Shown here piece by piece: positions 48,760 to 58,697 of a stretch of 64,000 nucleotides of DNA. Each line of letters opens with the position of its first letter. The first letter of the stretch is position 1. The DNA comes from UBA3792 sp045114775 (GTDB lineage: Bacteria > Bacillota > Clostridia > Christensenellales > CAG-138): contig JBGULC010000027.1 of the NCBI GenBank assembly GCA_045114775.1, positions 20,115 through 84,114 of the forward strand, in the 5' to 3' direction. A model generated the notes under the pieces. It was not told the origin of the DNA, ran no database searches, and saw nothing but the letters and a program-made list of their open reading frames with translations. The position numbers were made by a program, and so were the translations under genes.

Positions 48760-49592
48760 GAAAAGACGGAAGACGGGTCAAGACCGCGCAGCCGATGTAT
48801 CAGGTCGCGGCGCACATCATGGATCAGCGCTGCGATTCCATGAACATGATGGAGATCGACGTGCCGCTTGCGCCGATGCAGGCGTATCTGAACAAGAAGC
48901 GCGCGGAGGGGAAGGAGTATTCGCACCTCGGTCTCGTGCTTGCGGCGTACGTGCGCACGGTCGCGGAGTATCCGATCATCAACCGCTTCGTTGTGAACAA
49001 AACGATCTACGCCAGAAACGAGATCGCGGTCGGCATGGTGGTCCTAAAGCCCGGCGAGACCGAGGGCACGATGAACAAGATGCATTTCAAGCCGGAATTC
49101 ACGATCGACGACGTGCACCAAACGCTCGAACAGTACGTGACGGAGAATCGCGGAAAGGGCGACACGAACTCCACCGACGACCTCATCCGTAAGCTTCTGA
49201 AGGTCCCGGGGCTCTGCCGCTTCGGCGTGTGCGTGTTCAAGGCGATGGACAAGTTCGGTCTGCTGCCGAAGAGCATCATCGACGCGAGTCCGTTCCATTG
49301 CTCGCTGACGATCACGAACCTTGCAAGCATCCGCACGAACGCGATCTATCACCACGTCTACAACTTCGGCACGACGACGATGATCATCGCGATGGGCATT
49401 CCGCGCGAGGTCCCGCAGAGGAGAAAAGGGGAGATCGTGTTTGAGAAGTGCATCCCGATGGGATTCGTGATGGACGAACGCATCTGTTCCGGCTCGCAGT
49501 ACGTCGTTGCAAGCAGGAAGCTGTTCAACTATCTGAAGCATCCCGAACTTCTCGAAGTCCCGCCCGAAACGGTGGTTGAGGATCTTCCGTAA
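48756..49592 (+). CDS. E2/chloramphenicol acetyltransferase-like protein lacking the catalytic motif
   Basis: 278 residues. It resembles the catalytic domain of 2-oxoacid dehydrogenase E2 acyltransferases without lipoyl or subunit-binding domains. Seen: SHLGLVLAAYVRTVAEYP, NRFVV near the N-terminus, PFHCSLTITNLASI and FGTTTMIIAMG. The hallmark DHRxxDG near the C-terminus reads DERICSG (residues 240-246), so both the catalytic His and Asp of the motif are replaced. It may be a non-catalytic or differently acting acyltransferase homologue. It is encoded with the EamA transporter (ATGA overlap) and ends at a terminator pair. Confidence 0.8.
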   Translation: MRKDGRRVKTAQPMYQVAAHIMDQRCDSMNMMEIDVPLAPMQAYLNKKRAEGKEYSHLGLVLAAYVRTVAEYPIINRFVVNKTIYARNEIAVGMVVLKPGETEGTMNKMHFKPEFTIDDVHQTLEQYVTENRGKGDTNSTDDLIRKLLKVPGLCRFGVCVFKAMDKFGLLPKSIIDASPFHCSLTITNLASIRTNAIYHHVYNFGTTTMIIAMGIPREVPQRRKGEIVFEKCIPMGFVMDERICSGSQYVVASRKLFNYLKHPELLEVPPETVVEDLP

Positions 49593-49607
49593 AAACGAAT
49601 ATTCAGA

Positions 49608-49664
49608 CCGCCCTTTGGGCGGCGGATCTTTACGCGGAGCAGACGGATACATCTGCTCCGTTTT
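49608..49664 (+). terminator. Two stacked terminator hairpins
   Basis: CCGCCC-TTT-GGGCGG (49608-49622) and CGGAGCAGA, loop CGGATACA, TCTGCTCCG, TTTT (49635-49664). The 150 bp between these and the sigma factor gene hold no gene. Confidence 0.8.
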
Positions 49665-49821
49665 CGATTTGTGCAGCGTTCGATCGGACGCAAGCCCGCT
49701 CATGCGATATGCTTTTTTTGAAAAACGGAAAAAAGTTTTACCGAACATGAAACCAAACCGATCTCCGCTGCGGCATGATAGATGACGGATATCGGTCAAG
49801 GAAAGAAAAAGGAGAGCAACT

Positions 49822-50370
49822 TTGGAAGATCATGAGATTGTGGAGCTGCTGCTGAGAAGGGATCCGGAGGGCGTCCGCGCAGCACAGGAGAAATACGGAG
49901 AACTGCTGAAACGGCTGGCGGGACGTATTTTGTTTGATCCCTGCGACGTCGAGGAGTGCGTGAATGACTGCTTTCTTCGGATCTGGCAGGTGATTCCGCC
50001 GAACAATCCGGATTCACTCGGCGCTTTTTTGAGCGTGGTCGTTCGTCAGAATGCATTGGACCGGCGACGTCGGCAGACAGCGGAGAAACGCGGCGGAACG
50101 GAATTTGATCTGTCGCTGGATGAATTGGAGGACTGCGTCGGCAGAACGGACGACGTTTCGAACGTTGCATTGACGGATGCGTTGAACCGTTATCTGCGCA
50201 CGCTCTCCGTGCCGATGCGCAGCGCATTTCTGCGGCGCTACTTTTCCGCGGAGCCGATCAGGGAGATTGCAAAGGCGCTCGGATGCAATGAATCAAAAAT
50301 AAAGGGCATGCTCTTTCGCTGCAGAAAAGGTCTCAAAAAACTCTTAATTCGGGAGGGATTCGAAGTATGA
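49822..50370 (+). CDS. Sigma-70 family RNA polymerase sigma factor (ECF type)
   Basis: 182 residues, TTG start with AAAGGAGAGC 7 bp upstream. Region 2 is at ~18-85 (DVEECVNDCFLRIWQVIP, then LGAFLSVVVRQNALDRRRR), region 4 at ~125-175 (FLRRYFSAEPIREIAKALGCNESKIKGMLFRCRKGLKKLL), no region 1 or 3. It redirects RNA polymerase to a small regulon, usually including itself. Its stop overlaps the start of a membrane protein whose N-terminus looks like an anti-sigma factor. No clear ECF-type promoter was recognised in front of it. Confidence 0.92.
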   Translation: MEDHEIVELLLRRDPEGVRAAQEKYGELLKRLAGRILFDPCDVEECVNDCFLRIWQVIPPNNPDSLGAFLSVVVRQNALDRRRRQTAEKRGGTEFDLSLDELEDCVGRTDDVSNVALTDALNRYLRTLSVPMRSAFLRRYFSAEPIREIAKALGCNESKIKGMLFRCRKGLKKLLIREGFEV

Positions 50371-51179
50371 ATCAGGAACAGCTGATGCAGGCTTTGGGCA
50401 ACGTGGACGAAGACCTGATTGCCGAGGCAACAAGCTATGAAAGAGAAGCCCCGCGCCGCAACAAGTGGGTGATCGCGCTCGTGGTGATCTTCGGAATGGC
50501 TGTTTTTACGGCGTGCGGGTTTATCATCGCCATTAATTCCGGCGTAACACTTACGCGTAAAACCGTTGATCGGGAAGATCCCGTGTGGGAAGCCGTTTTG
50601 AAGTATGCGCCGTATGCCAACGAAATGCAGTATGCCGAGTGGGAGGTGCAGGACAATCCGATCACCGAAGAAATCAGAGTACAGCTCGAGGATATGGAGG
50701 GAAAGACGGAGTACAGGCGCCGTGCATTCCGGTCCGTCAGCGAGATGGAGGACGCTTACGGTATCAAATTGGTGAAGACGGACAGTGAAGAATTCAACGT
50801 TCAGGCATGGCTCACCTTTATCGAACCGGATGATCATGCAGGCGGCGGCGCACATTTGACCGGTACCTGGAATGTATGGGACGAGGATGTATGTCTGAGT
50901 ATCGATTTTTCCTATACGATGCACACGTCGGAGTTTTCGTTCGGCGCAGGCTCTGCTCTGAAGAAGATCGAGAAAAACGGCGCGTATAAAATCAAAAGCA
51001 TCGACGAAGATGCCAGGCTGACCTCCGGCTTGGTTGAGCAGGACGGAAAGGAGGAACGGCAGGTCATGGCATTCTTCTCTCACAATGGGATCAGCTATCT
51101 CATCACTGCGTTTCAGGAGGGAGAGCGGACGGTCACGATCGAATTGCTCTGTGACTGGCTGGAAACGCTGCACGAGTGA
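50367..51179 (+). CDS. Putative anti-sigma factor, single-pass membrane protein
   Basis: 270 residues. The cytoplasmic N-terminus (~1-32) has MQALGNVDEDLIAEA, a pattern common in clostridial sigma-antagonist partners. One membrane helix follows (KWVIALVVIFGMAVFTACGFIIAI), then an extracytoplasmic domain (~60-270) without known motif. Overlap of 4 bp with the sigma gene supports a sigma/anti-sigma pair, in which the outer domain senses a signal (inference). The region is noticeably less GC-rich than the surrounding genes. The gene ends just before a terminator. Confidence 0.8.
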   Translation: MNQEQLMQALGNVDEDLIAEATSYEREAPRRNKWVIALVVIFGMAVFTACGFIIAINSGVTLTRKTVDREDPVWEAVLKYAPYANEMQYAEWEVQDNPITEEIRVQLEDMEGKTEYRRRAFRSVSEMEDAYGIKLVKTDSEEFNVQAWLTFIEPDDHAGGGAHLTGTWNVWDEDVCLSIDFSYTMHTSEFSFGAGSALKKIEKNGAYKIKSIDEDARLTSGLVEQDGKEERQVMAFFSHNGISYLITAFQEGERTVTIELLCDWLETLHE

Positions 51180-51231
51180 AAGCTGAGAACCGTATGCGCA
51201 TCTGAAACGGATACATGGTTTTCTGCGATCT

Positions 51232-51255
51232 GCCCGCCGAAAAGCGGGCTTTTTT
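51232..51255 (+). terminator. Rho-independent terminator of the sigma/anti-sigma operon
   Basis: GCCCGC, loop CGAAAA, GCGGGC, then six T. Confidence 0.9.
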
Positions 51256-51331
51256 CATGCCCGGAAACCGGACCGGATCATTGTGATCTGCAATGTAAAA
51301 TATATGAAAAGAATCCTTTTTTCTTCTATAT

Positions 51332-51365
51332 TGTTATTTACAAAATAACATGAATGTGCTATACT
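51332..51365 (+). promoter_or_regulatory. recF promoter overlapped by a perfect inverted repeat
   Basis: -35 TTTACA (51337-51342), 17 bp, -10 TATACT (51360-51365). TGTTATTT-ACA-AAATAACA (51332-51350) is a perfect 8-bp inverted repeat covering the -35, so it could be an operator. No DnaA box (TTATCCACA-like) was seen in the 210 bp upstream of recF. Confidence 0.75.
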
Positions 51366-51389
51366 TTTATGGTAAATTGCGAGGAGATT

Positions 51390-52490
51390 ATGCCCATGCG
51401 GATCAAGGGACTCGAATTGCATAGATTCCGGAATTATACGGACCTTACCCTGTATCCCGAACCGGGGCTCAATATCCTTTCGGGGCTGAACGCCGAGGGG
51501 AAGACCAACGTGCTCGAATCTATCTTTTTGTGCGCGCTGGGAAGAAGCCACCGCACCCCGCACGACGGCGAGCTTGTGATGGACGGACAGCCGGACGGCA
51601 GCGTCGCGCTTGCACTTGAAACGCGCGGCGGCTCGCGCTCAATCCGCATCGAGCTCTTCAAAGGGGAACGCAAACGGGTCTATCTCGACGAAGCGCCCTT
51701 GAACCGTTCCGGGGAACTGATGGGCTGTCTGAACGTCGTCATGTTCTCTCCGGAGGATCTTGCGCTTGTCAAGGACGGACCGCAGGAGCGGCGGCGGTTC
51801 CTCGATATGGAGCTATCGCAATTGAAGCCCGCGTATTATTACACCCTGCAGCAGTACAATCAAGCGCTGAAAAGCCGCAACCTGCTGCTGAAGGAGGAAA
51901 ACGTGCCGTACGACATGATCGAGCTTTGGGACGAGCAGTTAAGTAAGCTCGGCGCGACGATCATGCAGGCAAGGGCCGGGTTTATCGAGGAGCTTTCCCA
52001 AAACGCGCACACGCTGCACGCAAAGATGAGCGGCACGAAGGAGCTTTTGGAAACGGTCTACGAGCCGACGATCCCGGTGCAGGATTACGACACGATGCGC
52101 GAAACGCTGACAGTGCAGCTCGGCGAACGGCTCGAGCGGGACGTATTCCGCGGGTTCACCTCCGTGGGACCGCATCGGGACGATCTCGGACTGATGCTGA
52201 ACGGACGCGACCTGAGGGTCTACGGCTCGCAGGGACAGCAGCGCACCGCGGCGCTATCTTTGAAGCTTTCGGAGATCGACCTGGTCCGGCGGGTGCGCGG
52301 CGAGCGGCCGGTGCTTTTGCTGGACGATGTCTTTTCCGAGCTAGACGCGGAGCGGCAGGCAAGGCTATTGGAGGTCGTTTCGGACTGTCAGACGTTTGTG
52401 ACCTGCACGCATCTGGAGGAATTCGTGAAGGCGGGCGCGCTCAGCATGCAGGTGTACCGTGTTCACAACGGAAGGGTGGTGGAGGAATAA
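51390..52490 (+). CDS. recF: DNA replication and repair protein RecF
   Basis: 366 residues. Walker A GLNAEGKT, the SGELMGCLNVVMFSPEDLALVKDGP segment typical of RecF, signature VGPHRDDL with GSQGQQRTAALSLKL, and Walker B VLLLDDVFSELD. It loads RecA at single-strand gaps. GCGAGGAG sits 5 bp before the ATG at 51390; the ATG at 51396 is an alternative. It shares 1 bp with remB. dnaA and dnaN, which usually precede recF, are absent here. Confidence 0.96.
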   Translation: MPMRIKGLELHRFRNYTDLTLYPEPGLNILSGLNAEGKTNVLESIFLCALGRSHRTPHDGELVMDGQPDGSVALALETRGGSRSIRIELFKGERKRVYLDEAPLNRSGELMGCLNVVMFSPEDLALVKDGPQERRRFLDMELSQLKPAYYYTLQQYNQALKSRNLLLKEENVPYDMIELWDEQLSKLGATIMQARAGFIEELSQNAHTLHAKMSGTKELLETVYEPTIPVQDYDTMRETLTVQLGERLERDVFRGFTSVGPHRDDLGLMLNGRDLRVYGSQGQQRTAALSLKLSEIDLVRRVRGERPVLLLDDVFSELDAERQARLLEVVSDCQTFVTCTHLEEFVKAGALSMQVYRVHNGRVVEE

Positions 52491-52738
52491 TGCTCTTGCA
52501 CATCGGAGAGAACCGCTTTGTGCCGACGGCGGACGTGATCGCGATCCAGCCGGCGGAACGCGCGACGGCGGAGACGGAACGCATTATCCGCGACTGCGTG
52601 GAGGCGGGGCACTACTACCCGTCCTACGGGCGCCCGAAGGCGTACGTGATCTGCTCGCGCGGCGGCACGACCTATGTATACGCCGCGGCGACGGCGGTGG
52701 AAACGCTCAAAGAGCGATTGAATGAAAGTTTATCATAG
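52490..52738 (+). CDS. remB: Extracellular matrix regulator RemB (DUF370)
   Basis: 82 residues. Matches the RemB/YaaB family: starts MLLHIGENRFVPTADVIAI, with YYPSYGRPKAYVICSRGGTTYVY in the second half. RemB-like proteins are small DNA-binding regulators; in Bacillus subtilis the gene lies between recF and gyrB, as here. It starts on the last base of the recF stop (TAATG), so translation is coupled. Confidence 0.92.
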   Translation: MLLHIGENRFVPTADVIAIQPAERATAETERIIRDCVEAGHYYPSYGRPKAYVICSRGGTTYVYAAATAVETLKERLNESLS

Positions 52739-52757
52739 AAACGGAGAATGCACTTAA

Positions 52758-54704
<1,947 letters not shown>

Positions 54705-54716
54705 TGAGGTAAGACT

Positions 54717-57248
54717 ATGAGCGATACGACAACGAATACCGGCCGCATCCGGCCGATCAATCTGGAACGCGAGATGCAGAAGAGCTTCATTGCGTATGCA
54801 ATGTCGGTCATCACGAGCCGCGCGCTCCCCGACGTGCGCGACGGCATGAAGCCGGTGCATCGCCGCATCATGCACTCGATGGAAGAGCTCGGCGTCACGC
54901 CCGACAAGCCCACGCGTAAGAGCGCGCGTATCGTCGGCGACTGCATGGGTAAATACCATCCGCACGGCGACGCGTCCGTGTACGATGCGATGGTGCGTCT
55001 CGCGCAGGACTTCAACACCCGCTATCCGCTCGTCGAGGGGCAGGGCAACTTCGGCTCGGCCGACGGCGACGGCGCGGCGGCCATGCGTTACACCGAAGCG
55101 CGTCTTTCTAAGATGGCGATGGAAATGATGCGCGATATCGACAAGGACACGGTCGACTTCGCGCCGAACTTCGACGGCACGCAACAGGAGCCGACGGTAC
55201 TGCCCGCGCGGTTCCCGAATCTTCTGGTCAACGGTTCAAACGGCATCGCGGTCGGCATGGCGACGAACATGCCGCCGCACAATCTCGGTGAAACGATCGA
55301 CGGCCTCATCGCGTTGATCGACAATCCGGACATCACGGTCGACGAGCTGATGAGCTACATCCCGGGTCCGGACTTTCCGACCGGCGCAACGATCCTCGGA
55401 AGAAGCGGCATCGCGCAGGCGTACCGCACCGGCCGCGGCAAGCTGATCGTGCGGGCCAAGACCGAGATCGAGCAGCTAAGTCAGAACCGCAGCCGCATCA
55501 TCGTGACCGAGATCCCGTATCAGGTCAACAAGGCCCGGCTCGTCGAGAGCATCGCGGACCTCGTGCACGAAAAACGCATCGAGGGCATCTCGGACCTTCG
55601 CGACGAAACGGACCGCAACGGTACGCACATCGTCATCGAGCTCAAGAAGGACGTCAATGCGAACGTCGTTCTGAACAATCTTTATAAGCACACGCAGCTG
55701 CAGGACACCTTCGGCGTCATCAACCTCGCGCTGGTCGACGGCGAACCGAAGATCCTCGATCTCAAGCAGATCCTATATTACTATCTGCAGCATCAGAAGG
55801 ACGTCGTGACGCGCCGGACGCGCTTCGATCTGAACCGCGCCGAAGAGCGTCTGCACATCCTGGACGGTCTCTTGCGCGCGCTCGACGTGATCGACGAGAT
55901 CATCGCGCTCATCAAGGCGTCCCCGAACGGACAGACCGCCAAGGAAGGCCTCTGCGCGAAGTTCGGGTTCTCCGAACGGCAGGCGCAGGCGATTCTCGAT
56001 ATGCGTCTGCAGCGTCTCACCGGTCTCGAACGCGACAGGCTTTTGGAGGAGGACCGTCAGCTCAAGGAGCGCGTTGCATATTTACGCACGATCCTCAGTG
56101 ACGAGCACAAGCTCCTCGAGGTCGTCAAGGAAGAGGCGCTCGACGTCAAGGCGCGTCTAAATGATCCGCGCCGCACCGAGATCACGCAGGCGCTGGACGA
56201 CATCGACCTGGACGACATCATTCAGGAAGAGGAAATGGCCGTCACCATGACGCATTTCGGTTACATCAAGCGCACCTCGTCCGAGACCTTCCGCGCGCAA
56301 AACCGCGGCGGCAAGGGCGTGAAGGGACAGGCGACGAAGGATGAGGATTACGTCGAACGCGTACTGGTTTCGAGCACGCATGCGCCGATCATGTTCTTCA
56401 CGAACATGGGCCGCGTGTTCCGCATCAAGTGCTACGCGATCCCCGAAGCGAGCCGCACCTCGAAGGGCATCCCGGTGGTGAACCTTCTGCAGCTTAAGAC
56501 GGGCGAGAAGGTCACGGCGATGTTCATCGTCCCGCGCGAGGTCGAGGAGACGGGTTACCTTGTAACCGCGACGCGCGACGGCTTCATCAAAAAGACGCGG
56601 ATCGCGGAATGCATGAATATTCGCAAGGGCGGTCTCGTGCTGCAGACCGTGCGCGAGGGCGACGAGCTGATCTCCGTCGAGATGAGCAGCGGCGATCATG
56701 AATTCATCGTGGCGTCCCGAAACGGCAAGTGCATCCGCTTCCGCGAAAGCGACGTCCGCCCGACCGGCAGAGGCGGCATGGGCGTGCGCTCGATCAAGCT
56801 GGATGAGGGCGACGTCGTGATGGATATGATCCTCGTCAAGGAGGGCGGCCTTGTGCTGACCGTCACCGAAAAGGGCCTCGGCAAGCGCACCGAGGAGAGC
56901 CAATTCACCGTGCAGGGCCGCGGCGGCAAGGGCATCCTCGCCATGAAGGCGACCGAGAAGACCGGCGGGCTTGCCTGCCTGAGAATGACGACCGAGGACG
57001 AGGATCTGCTGCTGGTCCGCGACGACGGCGTGATCATGCGCATGCCGGTGGATCAGATCTCGATCATCGGAAGAAATACGCAGGGCGTGCGGCTGATGTC
57101 GCTCGACGGCGATACAAAGATCGCGAGTGTCGCGCTGCTGCCGCATCAGGAGATCGTTCCGGACGAGGACGAAACGGCGGCGCCGGAAGCGACCGCGGAA
57201 ACGCCCGCTCCCGAAACGAATGCCGAAGCGCCCGAAGGAGAAGAATAA
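54717..57248 (+). CDS. gyrA: DNA gyrase subunit A
   Basis: 843 residues. Winged-helix region with the quinolone-determining stretch YHPHGDASVYDAMVRLAQDF, the active-site Tyr in AMRYTEARLS, the tower and coiled-coil gate, and the C-terminal beta-pinwheel with the GyrA box-like segment QNRGGKGVKG. An acidic low-complexity tail (PDEDETAAPEATAETPAPE...) closes the protein. At the position of E. coli Ser83 there is Ala86, while Asp90 matches Asp87. The gene is followed after 3 bp by cca, so the operon runs on. Confidence 0.98.
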   Translation: MSDTTTNTGRIRPINLEREMQKSFIAYAMSVITSRALPDVRDGMKPVHRRIMHSMEELGVTPDKPTRKSARIVGDCMGKYHPHGDASVYDAMVRLAQDFNTRYPLVEGQGNFGSADGDGAAAMRYTEARLSKMAMEMMRDIDKDTVDFAPNFDGTQQEPTVLPARFPNLLVNGSNGIAVGMATNMPPHNLGETIDGLIALIDNPDITVDELMSYIPGPDFPTGATILGRSGIAQAYRTGRGKLIVRAKTEIEQLSQNRSRIIVTEIPYQVNKARLVESIADLVHEKRIEGISDLRDETDRNGTHIVIELKKDVNANVVLNNLYKHTQLQDTFGVINLALVDGEPKILDLKQILYYYLQHQKDVVTRRTRFDLNRAEERLHILDGLLRALDVIDEIIALIKASPNGQTAKEGLCAKFGFSERQAQAILDMRLQRLTGLERDRLLEEDRQLKERVAYLRTILSDEHKLLEVVKEEALDVKARLNDPRRTEITQALDDIDLDDIIQEEEMAVTMTHFGYIKRTSSETFRAQNRGGKGVKGQATKDEDYVERVLVSSTHAPIMFFTNMGRVFRIKCYAIPEASRTSKGIPVVNLLQLKTGEKVTAMFIVPREVEETGYLVTATRDGFIKKTRIAECMNIRKGGLVLQTVREGDELISVEMSSGDHEFIVASRNGKCIRFRESDVRPTGRGGMGVRSIKLDEGDVVMDMILVKEGGLVLTVTEKGLGKRTEESQFTVQGRGGKGILAMKATEKTGGLACLRMTTEDEDLLLVRDDGVIMRMPVDQISIIGRNTQGVRLMSLDGDTKIASVALLPHQEIVPDEDETAAPEATAETPAPETNAEAPEGEE

Positions 57249-57251
57249 GCC

Positions 57252-58586
57252 ATGCTGAAGCAGCCGATCGCTTTAAGGACCTTTGCCGAAGCCCTCGAAC
57301 GGGACGGGGTAAAGCTCTATGCGGTCGGCGGCTGCGTGCGTGATGCGCTGCTCGGAAGGTCTGTGCACGACGTGGACCTCGCGAGCCGCGCAAGGCCCGA
57401 CGAGCTGATGGAATTCGCGAAGGCGAACGGGATCGAAGCAAGGATTGTGCAGCAGACGCTCGGCACGGTGCTGCTGACCGTCGACGGCACGGATTATGAG
57501 CATACGACCTTCCGCACCGAATCCTACGGCGCGGGCGGCGAGCATAAGCCGGAAGCGGTCCGCTTTTCGGACACGCCGGAAGTCGACGCGTTCCGAAGGG
57601 ATTTTTCGGTCAACGCGCTGTACGAAGCCGTGACCGACGGAACGCTTGTCGATCCGACCGGAGGATCAGGCGACCTTGCACGCCGCGTGCTGCGTACAAC
57701 GACCGAGGATCCCGCGCTGATCCTGCGCGACGACGGGCTTCGGATTTTGCGGCTCGTGCGGTTTGCGGCGTCGCTGGATTTCTCCGTCGATCCGGAAACC
57801 TGGAGGGCGGCAAGCGCGAACGCGGCGCTGCTCAACGACGTCGCGTGGGAGCGCAAACGGCAGGAGCTTGACCGGATCCTTACGGGACCGCGCGTGTATG
57901 ACGCGCTCGTCATGCTCAAAGAGCTCGGCGCGCTCGGATTCCTGCTGCCGGAGCTTTGCGCGTGCGACGGGATGGAGCAGCGGAAGGACCATCACAAATA
58001 CGACGTTCTGACGCACTGTTTCCGCACCTGCGAGAACACGCCCGACGAGCTTGGCTGTCGGCTCACAGGCCTTCTGCACGACGTCGGCAAGCCGGAGGCG
58101 AAGCGGCGCGACGGGAACCTATACGCGCACGACATCTACGGAACGGAGCTCGCGCGGACGATGCTTGAACGGCTCCGGTATCCGAAAGAACTCATTGCGC
58201 GCGTGACGGAAACGATCCGCGCGCATATGTTCGACCTCACGGAAACGGCGTCGGAGGCGACGCTGAGAAAACGGTTCGCTCTGCTCGGCAGGGCGCGGAC
58301 GGAGGATCTGATCATGATCCGCGAGGCGGATATCCGCGGCAGCGGATACAAGACTGCGTACGTCGCGGAGCGCTGGCGCAGCGTTTATCGCAGGATGCAG
58401 GAGGAGCGCGTGCCGTTTTCGGAAAGCGAGCTTGCGGTTTCCGGCGCGGATATCATGAAAGAGCTCGGGCTTCTGCCGGGGGAACGCGTCGGACGGATCA
58501 AGCGACAGCTTTTGCTTCGGTGCGCCGTGCATCCGGAGGAAAATGAGCGGAAAGCGCTTCTGAAGAGAATGCACGACTACGCATAA
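57252..58586 (+). CDS. cca: CCA tRNA nucleotidyltransferase
   Basis: 444 residues. Class II nucleotidyltransferase head with GGCVRDALLGR and catalytic DVD in HDVDLASRA, RRDFSVNALYEAV, the nucleotide-selecting helix (DDGLRILRLVRFAASL), and an HD-type domain LTGLLHDVGKPEAKRRD. It adds or repairs CCA at tRNA 3' ends. The full-length enzyme with HD domain is typical of Clostridia. It is the last gene of the recF-gyr operon; a hairpin at about 58620-58641 is followed by A rather than T, so no forward terminator is evident. Confidence 0.95.
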   Translation: MLKQPIALRTFAEALERDGVKLYAVGGCVRDALLGRSVHDVDLASRARPDELMEFAKANGIEARIVQQTLGTVLLTVDGTDYEHTTFRTESYGAGGEHKPEAVRFSDTPEVDAFRRDFSVNALYEAVTDGTLVDPTGGSGDLARRVLRTTTEDPALILRDDGLRILRLVRFAASLDFSVDPETWRAASANAALLNDVAWERKRQELDRILTGPRVYDALVMLKELGALGFLLPELCACDGMEQRKDHHKYDVLTHCFRTCENTPDELGCRLTGLLHDVGKPEAKRRDGNLYAHDIYGTELARTMLERLRYPKELIARVTETIRAHMFDLTETASEATLRKRFALLGRARTEDLIMIREADIRGSGYKTAYVAERWRSVYRRMQEERVPFSESELAVSGADIMKELGLLPGERVGRIKRQLLLRCAVHPEENERKALLKRMHDYA

Positions 58587-58629
58587 TCGTTATTTCTGTA
58601 TCGTTTTTGTGAATGATTCGCGTTCTGTC

Positions 58630-58657
58630 TTGCGGAACGCAAAAAATGTGCTATGAT
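58630..58657 (+). promoter_or_regulatory. Promoter of the CotH-VTC-DUF4956 operon
   Basis: -35 TTGCGG (58630-58635), 16-bp spacer, extended -10 TGCTATGAT (TATGAT at 58652-58657). Leader of about 35 nt; ATGAGGACA is the ribosome binding site of the first gene. Confidence 0.75.
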
Positions 58658-58697
58658 TAATCTGTCTCAGAATGTACAGGCGATATGAGGACAAGCT

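Noticed and set aside
51180..51390. Replication origin upstream of recF
   Set aside because: No DnaA-box cluster and no dnaA/dnaN; the palindrome there fits a promoter operator better.
58620..58641. Terminator after cca
   Set aside because: The GCGTTC/GAACGC hairpin is followed by A residues on the plus strand, so it does not end the gyrA-cca transcript in the normal way; there is no leftward gene for it to serve.
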